Of a stretch of DNA of 64,000 nucleotides, positions 34,605 through 47,613 are shown piece by piece. Source of the DNA: Euptelea pleiosperma (Eukaryota; Streptophyta; Magnoliopsida; Ranunculales; Eupteleaceae); assembly GCA_035048495.1 (NCBI GenBank), contig CM068547.1, positions 19,847,913-19,911,912 of the forward strand, in the 5' to 3' direction. The first letter of the stretch is position 1; each line of letters starts with the position of its first letter. Below the pieces are notes generated by a model. That model was given only the letters and a program-made list of their open reading frames with translations. It did no database searches and had not been told where the DNA came from. The translations under genes were made by a program, and so were the position numbers.

Positions 34605-35823
34605 TATGTCCAGACGGAAAGTATTACTAACTGAAAAGTTAAACGAAACAAAGGTTACCTACGCAGCACCATTGCAAATACACCTTCCAACCTTAGCCAA
34701 GGCCTACTCCCGATGCATCCACGTCCTCTGAATCAACGCTACGAATCCATGTGCACCCTTCCAGCTAAGAAGCCTTGTCCGCTTGTTCAGTTTGGTACAC
34801 CCCAAACCTACCGTCAATCGGTTCCTCCGATCTTAATTCTCAACACTCCCGCCTTTGCAGAAGGTGATGAATTCAGTACACCCTGAACCATAAGTTGCTC
34901 AAATGGTGTTGAGTCACACTGGTACACTCAGGCTACTAGGTCGAATATAGAAGTGGAAGACCTAAGCTGAGGAAAGGATCAAGCACTTGGCTTTGATCAA
35001 GAATAGAACAAGCTCACAAGATGTGAATGGAAAATAAGCTTCTTGCTCTTCGAATGGACACTCTAATAAATAAAACATTTTCTTCTCTCTCTTGAAGATT
35101 GAGTTACTCTGTGTCTCTGTGTATGTTTAGAGAAGGTAATGAAGGGTTGTATTTATAGAATTCCAAGACCTTGAGTCGTGCAAAACATGGGATAATAGGA
35201 CCAAGAATTTCGGATTTGAGAAGGACCAATTTTGTGCATGGTCCAATCAATTGTACACTGGGTCCAATCGATTGAGCCATGTCCAATCGATTGGGGATAA
35301 GTGTCCAATCGATTGGGCTCAATAAAATTTCTATTCTAAAGGCTCCAATCGATTTGATTCAAATAAGTTTCTATCCCAAAGGCTCCAATCGATTTGACTC
35401 AAATAAGTTTGTCCTGAAGGCTCCAATCGATTTCATAGAGTCTCCAATCGATTGGGCTGAAATAAGTTTCTACCTCATAGCTTCCAATCGATTACACAGA
35501 GTCTCTAATCGATTAGGCTATGTCCAATCGATTGGACTATCCCATTAGTCAATTTAATTGACTTAGACTCGGGTCAGTCCAATGACAAAGTTTGACCATT
35601 AGATTTTGTTCATTTTAACCAACTCCTATGACCACTAAGTCACTTACCTTCCTAATCGAGTGTACATGATCGTTAACTGACAAATCAGTAATTACTCAGA
35701 TGACTCCTATCGTCAATCGTCTAATTCTTGCTGTCTCTATCTTTTAGTCTTCACGTAGTTGACGAAGTATGCATACCACGACATCTCCACACTACACTTG
35801 TGCTCGTAGGAACGGTTACAAGA
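34605..35823 (-). repeat. Unassigned LTR-like region, probably minus-oriented (possibly Ty1/copia)
   Basis: No protein. On the minus strand a candidate start TGTAACCGTTCC lies at 35823, an array of AATCGATT motifs at 35240-35545, and a TATA-type TCTATAAATAC at about 35148-35158, an order resembling U3-TATA-R. I could not find matching target duplications, so the boundaries and the assignment are tentative. Confidence 0.4.
35240..35545. repeat. AATCGATT tandem motif array
   Basis: Ten copies of the palindromic AATCGATT, usually within TCCAATCGATTGG or TCCAATCGATTT, plus one AATCAATT variant, spaced about 20-45 bp apart. The array lies just upstream of the minus-strand TATA-like element. Confidence 0.85.
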
Positions 35824-35891
35824 ATGTTTTTATGTCAAATGGAATCTTTACCAAATTGAATATGAAAATATTCCTTACAAGCTAGTCTACG

Positions 35892-36488
35892 ATGTATTAC
35901 CTGCTAGGAAATGGACAAGTTGAAGCCATTAACAAAGTTTTGTTGAAAATTCTCAAGAAGGCAGTTAATTTGTGTCAACGAGATTGGCACGAGAAGTTAG
36001 TAAATGCTTTGTGGGCTTCCCGTACCACTACACGTACCTCTACTGGTGAAACCCCCTTCTCTCTTGTTTATGGCACTGAGGCTGTTGCCCCCATTGAAAT
36101 TTGAATTCCCACTCCCCGCGTGAAATCTGTCGCAGTCTTGGATTATCATGACGTTGAGTATGTTTTTCTCAGGCATTTTGACCTATTAGCCGTGGATGAA
36201 CACCGCCTCCGTGCAAGGAAGAATTTGGATGCTTATGTTCACAGAATGACCAGGGCATACGACAAGAAGGTTAAGTTTAGAGCACTAGGGATAGGGGACA
36301 TTGTTATGAAGGTAGCTGATCATGTGCGGGCATCAACTACGCACACCAAGTTTACACCAAATTTCAAGGAAGAATTGAACATCATCACCCAAGCCTTTGA
36401 TTCCGATTATTATCGCATCGCAACTTCTGACATTTTTGAGTTAGCGACTTCGATCAATGGCATATGGTTGAAGAAATATTATTGTTAG
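35892..36488 (+). pseudogene. Integrase C-terminal fragment, Tat-type Ty3/gypsy
   Basis: Contains GNGQVEA, the integrase catalytic-Glu region, then RTTTRTSTGETPFSLVYG and VAPIEI, typical of Tat elements, followed by YDKKVKFR and TPNF near the pol C-terminus. One in-frame TGA at 36102-36104 separates two otherwise continuous parts. All upstream pol and gag is absent, so this is a truncated relic. Confidence 0.85.
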
Positions 36489-36730
36489 GATAGAACGGGC
36501 ATTGGCTATTCTCTGATGCGGATGTGACATCAATTTCTATGTGTGATTACATTTAAGTCCTCTCTAAAGTGTTGGTTGTTGAGATGCTTGTTTGCCTGTT
36601 TATGGATTTTCTGTTGCATATGTTTGGAAGTATGCCTTTGTATGAATGATCATAGAAATGTATTTTATTCTTAAGAATTGTCATAATTGGAGTGTTTTGA
36701 ATCATCCTTTTTATGCGTCTGCTTTCTCTC

Positions 36731-36937
36731 GTCTCCCCACCTTTAGAAACAAATTCGAGGGCGTCTCCCCCCACCTTTAGAAACAAATTCGAAGGCGTCT
36801 CCCCACCTTGTAAAATAAATTCGAGGGCATCTCCCCACCTTTGGAAACAAATTCGAGGGCGTCTCCCCACCTTTAGAAACAAATTCAAGGGCGTCTCCCC
36901 ACCTTTAGAAATAAATTTGAGGGCATCTCCCTACTTT
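36731..36937 (+). repeat. 33-bp tandem repeats, about seven units
   Basis: Units read GGGCGTCTCCCCACCTTTAG plus AAACAAATTCGA with small changes; the last unit is partial. They follow the pol relic directly. Tandem arrays in the 3' untranslated part are a recurrent feature of Tat/Ogre elements. Confidence 0.9.
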
Positions 36938-37215
36938 GAACTTGCCGATATTTGAATGTGTTTGTTTAATTTGAATCAAATGCTATTCGAATGTGTTTGC
37001 ATTATTTACAGGAACTGGTATTTGTATGTCCTTGGTATAATCAAAGACAAAGAAGATTCTGATCAAAAGATTGTTGAATATTTCATTTCATTTCAAAAGC
37101 TTTACATGTATGTTACTAATCAGGGTCAACCATTGACAAAAAACATAAAGGCTAGACATTACAATTGTTATCTTGCAGATGTACATGTATGAGAAACGTA
37201 AAGTAACAGGACAAG
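36938..37215 (+). other. Noncoding remainder between tandem array and antisense gene
   Basis: AT-rich, with one unassigned open stretch (36956-37192). Nothing recognised; presumed 3' untranslated sequence of T and of the antisense gene. Confidence 0.4.
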
Positions 37216-37242
37216 TCAAAAGCCATTGGCACGGAAGATATC
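37216..37242 (-). pseudogene. PMD-like antisense gene, segment 5 (C-terminal end)
   Basis: When solo LTR F and one ATATC copy are removed, the frame from 40124 continues through seven or eight codons (ending RANGF) to a TGA at 37216-37218. This gives the likely C-terminus of the antisense gene. Confidence 0.6.
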
Positions 37243-40123
37243 TGATATTCGCTTAAAAGTGCGTATTTTCCACTGTTATCTTCTAAGCGTTTTCACACTC
37301 TCCTACGTTAAAATGATCTATTTATCTACTTTTCTACGTAAGAGTCTCTTTTGTTGCGTAGAACACACTTTTCTGGACGAAATGGTATATTTGCATGTAT
37401 TAAACACATTTTCGAAAGTCTAGACATTGAGTCGTTCTGATAAAGTCTCATTACGCGCTTCTTCTGTCGCAGGAAACCCCGATGGGACAATTCTCGAGAC
37501 TTGCGAGTCCACATCGATCAGGAAAGCCCATTATCAAAGCTTAAAGAGCCCACATGCTATGACTAGAAGATATGGGCCAACTATGGGCTGAATAAGAGGA
37601 CCAAAGAGCCGGCCCAAAGAACGAAAAGAGTAGGAGAGCCAATGACCAAGAGACGGACCAAAGCGTTTAAAGCCACATGAGTCAGCAAGGAATGATAGTC
37701 TACTCTACTGGAGAAGCGTGAGGATGGTCACAGTGAAGACCAGGGTTCCAGCCCTCTGCCAATACTTTATCTCCATTTTCTGATATTTTCTCTCTCATCT
37801 CTCCTTATTCTCTCTCTGTTCATCTCTCGATCCTCGAATCTACTGACCTAACCTCAGAACTCCTGCCCATTGGCTCTGTCTCATCTCCATTAGCTTTCTG
37901 ACCGTTGGATCTTCAATCGGACCGTTGGATCTTCCACCGGACCGTTGGATCTCTCTAGATCCGTCGATCTACCAATCTGAGTCCCAATCAGGTCACCATC
38001 CATCCGATCACCATCAGATTGTCTGTCACATCATCTTGTGAAACGATGGACATCATCATTCCATGTGGGCTAGTAGCCGGGCCCATCATCATCGACTCGC
38101 TGTCCGACAAGTTAGTGGACCCCGTGAATTTTAAAATAATTTTAATTAAATTTTAAAAAATGGGGGGTCCATTAATGGAAATTAGGAGCTTATATAAAGG
38201 GGGAAGGAGGGGGACGAACCCTAATTTTCAAAACCCTTTTCTCCTCTTTTTCCCCCCACATCATTCCTCCTTCTTCCTCCTCCTTCTTCTCCTCTTCTTC
38301 CTTCTCATCTTCTTCATCCTCTTTAGTTTTATCACCGGAGTTGCAGCCTGCAACTCCGGCCATCAACCTCTGCGATCTCCACCTCAGCCTGCACTTGTGC
38401 TCTCCGCTGGTGCGCCACCCCTTCACCAACGTGCCGGACGTGGGGATCTTCCTCAGACCACTCATCTCCACCACGATCTGCCCCTTTCCTTGGGCACCAA
38501 CCCAATGCCTCTGCCTGCAGCACTTGCAGCACCACCGCCTTCTTCATCTTCCTCCGCCTGTGCCTGCTGCCTTCTCCAACCAGCAAGGCTCCCATGCTCT
38601 ACCACCCCTTGCTGCTGCAACCACATTGGAAGCTCCTAGCCTTCCTCCTCGCAGCAACCAGCCACCACAGCTCCGTTGCTCATCAACGCAGCACTCACCT
38701 GCATGCTGCGACGCAGCACCGCCCGCAAAAACTTGCAACACCACTGGCTCCTCTTCCTCCTCTTCCACGATTAGGCCAGTGGCTGGTCCGATCTCCACCA
38801 ACGAGAACACCGACTACTCCACAGGTCCAGCAACCTATTGCAGGCCTTCTTCTCATAGCCTAACTGTCACTACTACCTCCCTCACGTTGCTGCTGGTCCC
38901 CCAATCATTCCACAACATCATCGGGTGAACTCCAGCTCTTCCATGATTAAGATCGCCCCCACCAACCAGTACCGTCCTCTTTCTCTCTTGACAAAACAAA
39001 AAAAAAAAGTAAAGAAAGAGAAGAGGGGAGAGGAGAAAAAGAGGGCAACAATGTCCATAACTCCACACCATCGTTGGGCTCATCTCACATCAGGCCACCC
39101 ATGGATCTTACCCAATCTGCAATCATGGCAGCACACTAGCAACGCCTTCACCATGATGCACTTTCCATTTTCTTGCTCACATGCGAACCATGCTGCACTA
39201 CCATGCAAAGCCAATCGAACGGTTGATCTCTTGGTATTGGCCGATCCATATGGCCTAACCTTCATGGAAAATCACTGTGGATCTCTCATGCACCATGCAT
39301 CTCTCATGGCCAAATCATTGGCTGAACATCCCAACCTTGATGCCATGCCCATGCACTAATCATTGGCCAGCTTGGCCAATCTCTAATCTCGCTCCGGTAA
39401 GTCTCAAGGTATTCACTTTCTCTCTCTAGGGAACATCCCCAGGCTGATCGCCTTTTTGCACAGCCGACTCCGTTCGGTGAATGCAAGAGGGTGAGTTTTT
39501 CTCTCACCTCTACCTTGTCGGCCGGTAAACGACCAAGGTGTGAAAAATCTCTCTCTACCTTCTTCCTCTCTCTCTAAAAGTTCTCTTTACATGCTTTTTT
39601 ACATGCTTTCTAGAATAGATTTACCGCTTTATTTATTTCTGTCATTTATTTCATGTATGCAACAGTTTAATTAATGCAATTTGATTTTGATGATTTTAGT
39701 ATTTTCTGGATCTCTTGGATGTGTTTTTAATCTCGACTCGCCATTCTCATCTACTTTCATTCTTCTTTCTCTCTCTCTATCTCTACAATCTCCTCTCTAC
39801 TTTCTCTCTCTAGTTCTATCTTTCTCTCTCTAGTTTATTCTTTTTTTTTATGCTTTATAAGTCAGTTATTTTTACTTGATTGTAAGAGACATGTTCGATT
39901 GAATGAAGTTGATTTGAATAATATTATGTTCCATTCTCTGCAAATTTTCCGTCATTTTATGTTCATTATTGCACTAACCCGACTAATCCCGAGTGCGGAT
40001 CGACATCCGACACAAGCCACTGTACAAAATTGCTCATTCTACAAGTTAAAAGTCTTGGATTAATTACAAATGTGTTGAAATTAGGGTTTCCGTAACCAAC
40101 GACGCGTAAAAACCATACTTTCA
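37243..40123 (+). mobile_element. Solo LTR F (2881 bp)
   Basis: TGATATTCGC to ATACTTTCA with target duplication ATATC at 37238-37242 and 40124-40128. Its head is of the A type and its U3 of the B type: MSA-like sites at 37899, 37919 and 37939, TATATAAA at 38191-38198, palindrome at 38335-38359. It interrupts the last codons of the antisense PMD-like gene. Confidence 0.95.
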
Positions 40124-41103
40124 ATATCTTCCACCAGTTGCCTCCTTGCGTCCACTTTTGGACGTTCGACGCTGATCCTTTCGGAGATTTCTGTCATAAC
40201 TCTTGCTCTTTCACTGGCAGATGATCTGAGCCTACTCAGCCTCTGCTTCACACCAGCCAATTCATTCTTTGCTTTCCCCAATCCGGTCAAGTCAGCATGC
40301 AGAGCACTAAGTGTCTCTTTGGCTTTGGCTAGTGCCTCTTCTAGGCGGGTTACCTCCGAATGGGCTTCTTTGTAGGCAAACCGGATCACCTCGAGTTGTA
40401 AGTCCAGAGAGGGCTCAGAAGCTATTTTTTTCCTTTATCTTTGATATTTCGGAGAGCTCCTCTTCTTGCTTCCGACCTTGGGCAAGTCCTTTCACTTCGA
40501 GGTCATGGTGTCCCACTTTGCCTTCTGGTAGTCAAAGACAAAGTCAATGATCGACTTCAATAAGCTCAAATTCAGGCTCGTCTACTCAAGAACAACCAAG
40601 GCCCCCCGCATACGGTGGAGTTCGTATATGTCACACTCGGTAATACCAGCTACTTGTTGGAATAGCCGGATGTACTTCAATATATTCAGGAACATCACCA
40701 CCAAGCCTACGAGTCCGTCATCCATCACCCGTGGCACAGGGGCCATCAAGGAGCAGAAGTGGGGAAATGCCTCATACACTAGTATTAGATCTTCTCTATC
40801 CGTAGGTGGCAGTGGCTCGGGTCACACTCCTATGGAATGTGCTTCTCTTGAGTCACTTACGAGAGCACCCGACAATAATCCTTGCTCCATCAAATGTTGC
40901 ACACTTGCCAAAGTCTGAACCAATAGGTGCCCCATACCGATGAGGAAGCTCTCCATCTGAGGACGGTTTGGACTTCCCTGCAGTGAGAGGATCGCCATCT
41001 TATCCCGATATAGGGGGATTTCCCCTTTTTCTAAGCTCATGGGGACTAGTCGCGATGGGAACCTCCCTTCCCCGACCTTTTGGAATACACACGTTGCTAT
41101 AGG
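40124..41103 (-). pseudogene. PMD-like antisense gene, segment 4 (coiled-coil C-terminus)
   Basis: One minus-strand frame runs through the whole segment with four stops (TGA after HSIGV, TAG after VVLE, TGA after MTSK, TAA after KYQR). The last ~100 residues are heptad-like and charged (VTRLEEALAKAKETLSAL and following), predicted coiled coil. The frame joins segment 3 across element H (IEDTP continuing as IATCV) and segment 5 across F. Function unknown; similar coiled coils follow PMD regions in plant transposon-associated proteins. Confidence 0.7.
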
Positions 41104-42578
41104 TGTCACGCCCCCAAATCCGATATTTGGTCATATCGACCTTTCTCGTATCTTGAGGCGCGATCTGATCATACAAACGCACAGTTAAACAAAACTGGTA
41201 TCACGATGCAGCGGAAATACACCGAAAATTTTTTTTCATTTTGTTTAAACAATTCATAAGACGAAACGCACTTCATTGACACATTAAAAATGTTAGAGGA
41301 TGTCTCACTTCAAACAAAACCGTAATATGCCCATCCAAAAGAAAACATTGTATATATATCGTACTCCCAAATACATGTTACTAAACGGTCAAAGGACCTA
41401 CATAACTCATGTATCCTTCTACAAGATAGAAGAATTAAACAAAATATAACATCGTCAAAAGCACAAGTCTATCAACAGAAATGCTGGAAGCATCAGTCCA
41501 ACTTCCCCTTATCCTTTCCTGAAAACAAAACATTTTAAAACGATGAGCTAGGGCCCAGTAAGTACATTCCTCATGCGTAAAACCACTTAAATCAGCGACT
41601 TTTGTTTATTTTAAAACAAATACGATTTGCAAATGTATTTCACATGTAATTCGATAAAACTCAACTCTCCATCAATTACTTACATATAACTTCGAATACA
41701 ATGAAGTCTTTAATATAATAGTCAACCTTTCTCTTATCGGAATACCCGTGACCATTTCTATAAAGTCAAACTATCAATTCTGATGTATTTCGTATCAACA
41801 TTCCATCGGTCCTAGTGTACGATGTCAACACTTCTAGTCCACAAGTAAACTCCCTAATGTGCAGACTAATTGTTTCATTAGGTATCCTCTCTCCGGATTC
41901 CCTAATTTTCTTTTAGGTATAAATACCCGAGGGGTCTCATGAATGAGACAACGCCTCTTCTTTAGGGGACTGGAACCCCAAAGGGTCTTAAGGAAATAAG
42001 ACAACGCCTGATGCTTTAGGGGACTAAAACCCCAAGGGGTCTCAAAGAAATGAGACAACGCCTGACTCCAACTAATCTGATATTCCACATTCCCAATCAC
42101 GTTCTTATTCATGTCATCAATCGTATTTATATGCATAAAATAATAATGTTTGTAGAAACATCTTTACATGCATAGCATTCCTATTTTTGCATTTTGAAAC
42201 TAAAAATAAGAACATTTAAGCCCTATTAATATCTTAGAAAACGAATACATAAAACGGATGTAAAACGCATATATCTCATTTTAAATGAATTTGAGCATGA
42301 CTTCATCCAACTAAATAGATTACGCATGTCCTCATCTATCATAATTTCATGCTTTTAAGATTATAAGAAATTATCCATGCATTTACACATTTTATGTGGA
42401 AAATACAAGAATTAGGATTTTTCCTTGCTAAAATTTAACAGATAACAAGAATAGCATTTTCAGACATTTTCCCCAAAAATAATAGAATTTTCTAGAATTT
42501 TTCTACAATATTCTGTGAATTTTCTACTATTTCAAAAAAATAAAAAATAAAAATAATATTTATAAATAAATAAATAAT

Positions 42579-42611
<33 letters not shown>

Positions 42612-43188
42612 AATAATAATTAATTAATTAAATAAATAAATGCATAAAATAAATAACTATGTACTTACAGTGAATACGCTAGAATCTCAAAATCTTTGAA
42701 CCTCGTACGATGCGAATCTCGAGGTAGCGCGTATCTCGACGCAGTAGGCCCCACAAAAAAAAACTTTTCAAAGGACCTCCTGAATATTTTCAGGAATTCC
42801 TGGGAATTTTCTAGAATTTCTTCTAGTTGAGGGACTTTTTTGCAAATATTCTTACCTCAGGGGTTAGAATGCAAATACCCAAATTGATGTAATTTTCTAA
42901 AGGCATGGCCTTGTATTTATAGAGGTTGAGAACTCAGAACTTTTTATTTTTAACCGATGTGGGACTAAAATTTTGAAAATTGTCTTTTTTTTTTTTTTTT
43001 TTGAATTTTAATAAAAACTTAAAATGTTGCCCGGAACTAAACACAATAACTTTTGACTCGCACGTCCGATTTGGACGAACTTGATACCGATAGAAAGCTA
43101 TTGTTGAGACCTTTAACATGGCATGCATATAATGTTCAAAGTATTATAAAAAGTCTACTATAATATTGTTAGAAATAGGGTCATTACA
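41104..43188 (-). repeat. Element H 3' LTR
   Basis: The minus-strand sense runs from TGTAATGACCC at 43188 to GGGCGTGACA at 41104. TATA box (TATAAATA on the minus strand) at 42913-42920. Contains a 53-bp triplicated block (41930-42066) and a TAAATAAA/TTAATTAA-rich tract (about 42535-42660). Confidence 0.95.
41930..42066. repeat. 53-bp tandem repeats in the H LTR
   Basis: AGACAACGCCT recurs at about 41946, 41999 and 42053, each with a TTTAGGGGACT...CCCCAA block between. The same array is in the other LTR (about 48674, 48727, 48781). Confidence 0.8.
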
Positions 43189-43203
43189 TCCCACCCTCCT
43201 TAT
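43189..43203 (-). other. Polypurine tract of element H
   Basis: Minus strand ATAAGGAGGGTGGGA directly abuts the 3' LTR start. Confidence 0.85.
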
Positions 43204-43233
43204 AAGGAATTTCGTCCTCGAAATTAGACATGC

Positions 43234-46200
43234 CTAATCCGAGAACAAATGTGGATACTTCTCTCTGACGTCAGCCTCCAGTTCCCAAGAGGCATCCTCA
43301 ATGTTGTGGTGTTGCCACAACACCTTCACTAAGGGGATCACTTTAGTGCGCAACACTTGTTCTTTCGTGGCAAGGATACAGACAGGTTGTTCAACATATG
43401 AAACATCCTCTCGGAGCTCTAAAGACTTCCAATCAAGCACGTGAGATGGATCCGGCTCATACTTGCGAAGCATCGAGACATGGAAGACGTCGTGAACTCC
43501 GGCGAACTGAGTAGGCAAAGCTAAGCGATAGGCAACCTCACCAATCCTATCAAGGACCAAGAAAGGTCCAATGAACCTCGGTGCTAGCTTCCCTTTCTTG
43601 CCGAACCTCATCACTCCTCTGACTGGCGATACCTTCAAGAAGACATGGTCGCCGATGGAGAACTCAAGCTTACGGCGATGCAGATTAGCATAAGACTTTT
43701 GCCGACTCTGCGCCGCAAGGAGACGTTCTCGAATGATCCCGATCTTCTCAGTGGTCTCCTGCACCACCTCAGGACCAAGCAAGCTTCTCTCTCCGACTTC
43801 TGCCCAGCACACTGGAGATCTACAAGGCCTTCCGTACAGAGCCTCATAGGGTGCCATGCCGATGCTCGACTGATGGCTATTATTGTATGCGAACTCCACA
43901 AGCGGCAAGTGATCCTCCCAACTGCCCTTAAAGTCCATTATACAAGCTCTAAGTAAATCTTCTAAGATTTGATTCACTCGCTCTGTTTGCCCGTCTGTTT
44001 GAGGGTGAAAAGCTGAACTAAAATTCAACTTTGTCCCGAAGGCACTCTGAAAACTCTTCCAGAACTTCGAGGTGAACTTCGGATCTCTATCAGACACAAT
44101 GGAGACTGGGATACCGTGTAGTTTGACAATCTCTTTGACGTACAATCTGCTCAGATCATCGACACTGTGAGTAGCTCTGACAGCCAAGAAATGAGCAGAC
44201 TTCGTCAATCTGTCCACGATTACCCAAATGGAGTCATGGTTCTGACGAGTCTTAGGTAGACCCATCACAAAATCCATTGACACATTATCCCACTTCCACT
44301 CTGGGATAGGTAGAGGCTGCAGGGTGCCTCCTGGTTTCTGATGCTCTACCTTGATCTGCTGACATGTTAGGCATCTCGACACATATTGAGCAATCTCCCT
44401 CTTCATGTTATTCCACCAAAACTGCCTACGTAAGTCTTGGTACATCTTAGAGCTGCCTGGATGTATTGTGTAACGAGTACAGTGAGCCTCATCGAGAATC
44501 TCCCGTTTCAGGTCATCATTGTCTTCAGGTACCCACAACCTCTCACGGTACCTTAGACTGCCATCTGAGTGTAAAGTCCACTCCTCCTTCGAGATAGTAT
44601 GGCGGACGGCATCAGACCCTCCCTTCCCATGCTGTGCCTCTATAATCCTTCTAATCAAAGAGGGTTCGACCACCAAGTGTGAGACAAGGATCTTGGGGTA
44701 CTGTGTCGAAATCTGAGGTTCACGGTCCCCCTCAACATCCGGCCATTCTACCTCCTGGCCCAAAAGGCAAAATATAGTCCCACTCTGTTTTCGGCTTAGT
44801 GCATCTGCCACAACATTGGCCTTCCCTGGGTGGTACTGGAGAGTGAAGTCATAGTCCTTCAGGAACTCCATCCATCGTCTCTGCCTCATGTTCAGTTCCC
44901 TTTGAGTGAAAATGTATTTCAAGCTCTTGTGATCAGAATATAGCTCGAACTTCTCGCCGTAGAGGTAATGACGCCAAATCTTGAGCGCAAAGACAACTGC
45001 TGCAAGCTCAAGGTCGTGGGTAGGGTAATTCTGCTCATGAATCTTCAACTGTCTCGAAGCATAAGCGATCACCTTCCCATTCTGCATCAAGACACAACCT
45101 AGTCCCTTCAATGATGCATCACTGTAAATGACAAAGCCCCCCTCATCAGACGGAATTGTCAGAACAGGTGAAGTAGTTAGACGAGTCTTCAGCTCTTCAA
45201 AGGCAGAAGAACATTTCTCGTCCCACTCGAACTTTACACCCTTCCGTGTGAGGCGTGTCATCGGGGTAGCAATGCTAGAGAATCCATCAATGAACCTCCG
45301 ATAGTAGCCCGCCAAACCCAAGAAACTCCGAATTTCAGTAACACTGCTCGGCGGCTCCCAGTTCAACACCGCTTCAACCTTCGACGGATCAACTGAGATT
45401 CCCTCTCCGGAAATAACATGACCCAAGAACTTTACATCCTCTTGCCAGAATTCACATTTACTGAACTTGGCATAGAGTCGATGATCTCTCAACGTCTGTA
45501 GGGCTAGTCGCAGATGCTGCTCATGCTGTTCTTGAGTCCGTGAGTAGATCAGGATATCATCAATAAAGACGATGATGAACTGATCGAGGTACAATCGGAA
45601 GATCCGGTTCATCAGATCCATGAATGCGGCTGGAGCATTCGTCAATCCGAATGGCATGACTAGAAATTCATAATGGCCATACCGTGTCTGAAATGCTATT
45701 TTCGAGATATCCTCATCTTTCACTCTGAGCTGATGATACCCAGACCTCAAGTCTATCTTCGAAAAGTAATGGGCTCCCCTCAACTGGTCAAACAGATCAT
45801 CAATCCGCGGCAAAGGGTATTTATTCTTCACCGTGACCTTGTTGATTTGTCTGTAGTCGATGCACATCCTCAGGGAACCGTCTTTCTTCTTCACGAACAG
45901 GACCGGAGCGCCCCAAGGGGAGACACTTGGTCTTATGAAGCCCTTAGTTCCTAAGTCTTCCACCTGAACCTTCAGTTCCTTGAGCTCTGCAGGTGCCATT
46001 CTGTATGGTGCCTTAGAAATAGGTGAAGTCCCTAGCATAAGCTCAATGGAAAACTCAACTTCTCTCTTTGGAGGCAATCCTGGTAGTTCCTCTGGAAAGA
46101 TATCCTTGAACTCACTAACTACAGGAATCTGCTCCATTTGTACCCTCTTGCTCTCTTCCCCCTCTAGAAAGGCAAGGAAACTAGTACAATCGGCCCGACG

Positions 46201-47613
46201 TTTCTTATAAACACGTAAGGCCGATACTACTGATGCATGGGGTGATAATTTTGCACCCACAAACTGAAAAGGAGACTGTCCCGGTATCTGGAACGTCACC
46301 CTCTTCGCATAACAATCCACTGTCGCATGATATGCTGACAGCCAGTCCATCCCAAGAATAACGTCCACATCCGTCATCTCTAATAGGATCAAGTCAGCAA
46401 TCAAATCATGATCTCCTATCCGAATCAAACAATTCTTACACATTTGATCTACAATACAGTTCCCTCCTAGAGGTGTAGATACAGTAAGCGTAAAATCTAA
46501 TGACTCGAATTCAAAGCCTAAAGCATATGCAAATGTAATAGATACAAAAGAATGGGTAGAACCCGAATCAATCAACACTTTAGCATACAAGTGTGAGATC
46601 AGAAGAGTACCTTCTACCACATTCTTGGATGCACTCGCATCCTGCCGTGTAATGGCAAAGACTCGCCCCGGTATATTCGGCCTCTGAGTATTGCCCGCAG
46701 GCTTTTGATATGGTGCACGAGGGCAGTGCCTCTGTAAGTGTCCTACACCGTTGCAGTTGTAACAACGCCTATCTGCTCGCACAATCTGATTAGGAGGGGC
46801 GGAGTTGATCGGGTGTGCAGCAATGGTAGGAACAGATAACTTCAGCTTCTTAGCTGAATCCGAATATCTCTGGGGAGCAGTAGGTGCAACTCGACCCTTT
46901 CCCTTAGGATCTGTACGATCCTTCAGGAAATCGTTGGTATCCTTCTCCAGCGCCAATGCCATCTCTACGGTGGTGGCATACACATGAATCAACTGACCCA
47001 CAATCATCCTCCTAATTCCAGACTTGAGGCCCGCCTGAAATCTCTTCGCCTTTCTCTCCTCTGTCGAGATGATGTGTGGTGCATAAGCTGCCAAACGATC
47101 AAACTGGGTCACATACTGTGCCACAGTCATGGAACCCTGCTCGAGGGCCAAGAAGTCTGCCTCAAGCTGATCTCGGACAGAAACGGGGAAGTACTTCTCC
47201 AGAAATAGTCCTCTAAACTCTTCCCATGTGAGGACCACATCGTCTCTCATGGAACGCACCATGTCCCACCAAGTCATAGCATCGCCCTTCAACATAAAGG
47301 TGGCCAACTCCACCTTACGGTCCTCAGGGCATCTCATAGCCCGAAAAATCCTATCTACCTCACGTAACCACCCCTCGGCTTCCATTGGTTCAAGAAGACC
47401 TCTGAACTCCGGCGCTTGTAGTCGTTGGAACTCTCGTAAACTATCGTCCGGACGAGCACGAGCTGGCTCGGGACGAACCTCCTGAGCATGCCGGTCCAAG
47501 GCAGCAGTGATATGACCCAAAGCCGCGTAAACGCCGGCTAACTGAGCCTCCGCACCTACCTCTGGAGTAGGCGTACGTGAGGTATTCTTACCTCTGCCTC
47601 TTCCACTTCTCAT
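43234..47613 (-). CDS. Gag-pol polyprotein of chromovirus H, with chromodomain
   Basis: Single uninterrupted frame, 1459 codons from the ATG at 47613. The open frame extends upstream to 47652 but starts there with TTG. Counted from 47652: gag about 75-245; CX2CX4HX4C zinc knuckle at Cys297, Cys300, His305, Cys310; protease DSGST at 362; reverse transcriptase about 550-740 with FIDD at 696-699; RNase H with Asp845 and Asp907; integrase zinc finger His1057, His1064, Cys1094, Cys1097; catalytic Asp1127, Asp1188, Glu1224 (D35E); C-terminal chromodomain about 1410-1472 ending in the [15 protein letters not shown] stretch. A single gag-pol frame with initiator-Met-tRNA priming and this chromodomain fit Tekay/Del. 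In this family the chromodomain is thought to guide integration to marked chromatin. Confidence 0.96.
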   Translation of the reverse strand: MRSGRGRGKNTSRTPTPEVGAEAQLAGVYAALGHITAALDRHAQEVRPEPARARPDDSLREFQRLQAPEFRGLLEPMEAEGWLREVDRIFRAMRCPEDRKVELATFMLKGDAMTWWDMVRSMRDDVVLTWEEFRGLFLEKYFPVSVRDQLEADFLALEQGSMTVAQYVTQFDRLAAYAPHIISTEERKAKRFQAGLKSGIRRMIVGQLIHVYATTVEMALALEKDTNDFLKDRTDPKGKGRVAPTAPQRYSDSAKKLKLSVPTIAAHPINSAPPNQIVRADRRCYNCNGVGHLQRHCPRAPYQKPAGNTQRPNIPGRVFAITRQDASASKNVVEGTLLISHLYAKVLIDSGSTHSFVSITFAYALGFEFESLDFTLTVSTPLGGNCIVDQMCKNCLIRIGDHDLIADLILLEMTDVDVILGMDWLSAYHATVDCYAKRVTFQIPGQSPFQFVGAKLSPHASVVSALRVYKKRRADCTSFLAFLEGEESKRVQMEQIPVVSEFKDIFPEELPGLPPKREVEFSIELMLGTSPISKAPYRMAPAELKELKVQVEDLGTKGFIRPSVSPWGAPVLFVKKKDGSLRMCIDYRQINKVTVKNKYPLPRIDDLFDQLRGAHYFSKIDLRSGYHQLRVKDEDISKIAFQTRYGHYEFLVMPFGLTNAPAAFMDLMNRIFRLYLDQFIIVFIDDILIYSRTQEQHEQHLRLALQTLRDHRLYAKFSKCEFWQEDVKFLGHVISGEGISVDPSKVEAVLNWEPPSSVTEIRSFLGLAGYYRRFIDGFSSIATPMTRLTRKGVKFEWDEKCSSAFEELKTRLTTSPVLTIPSDEGGFVIYSDASLKGLGCVLMQNGKVIAYASRQLKIHEQNYPTHDLELAAVVFALKIWRHYLYGEKFELYSDHKSLKYIFTQRELNMRQRRWMEFLKDYDFTLQYHPGKANVVADALSRKQSGTIFCLLGQEVEWPDVEGDREPQISTQYPKILVSHLVVEPSLIRRIIEAQHGKGGSDAVRHTISKEEWTLHSDGSLRYRERLWVPEDNDDLKREILDEAHCTRYTIHPGSSKMYQDLRRQFWWNNMKREIAQYVSRCLTCQQIKVEHQKPGGTLQPLPIPEWKWDNVSMDFVMGLPKTRQNHDSIWVIVDRLTKSAHFLAVRATHSVDDLSRLYVKEIVKLHGIPVSIVSDRDPKFTSKFWKSFQSAFGTKLNFSSAFHPQTDGQTERVNQILEDLLRACIMDFKGSWEDHLPLVEFAYNNSHQSSIGMAPYEALYGRPCRSPVCWAEVGERSLLGPEVVQETTEKIGIIRERLLAAQSRQKSYANLHRRKLEFSIGDHVFLKVSPVRGVMRFGKKGKLAPRFIGPFLVLDRIGEVAYRLALPTQFAGVHDVFHVSMLRKYEPDPSHVLDWKSLELREDVSYVEQPVCILATKEQVLRTKVIPLVKVLWQHHNIEDASWELEADVREKYPHLFSD

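Noticed and set aside
35279..35548. 89-residue frame in the AATCGATT array
   Set aside because: Repetitive translation of the motif array; no protein similarity.
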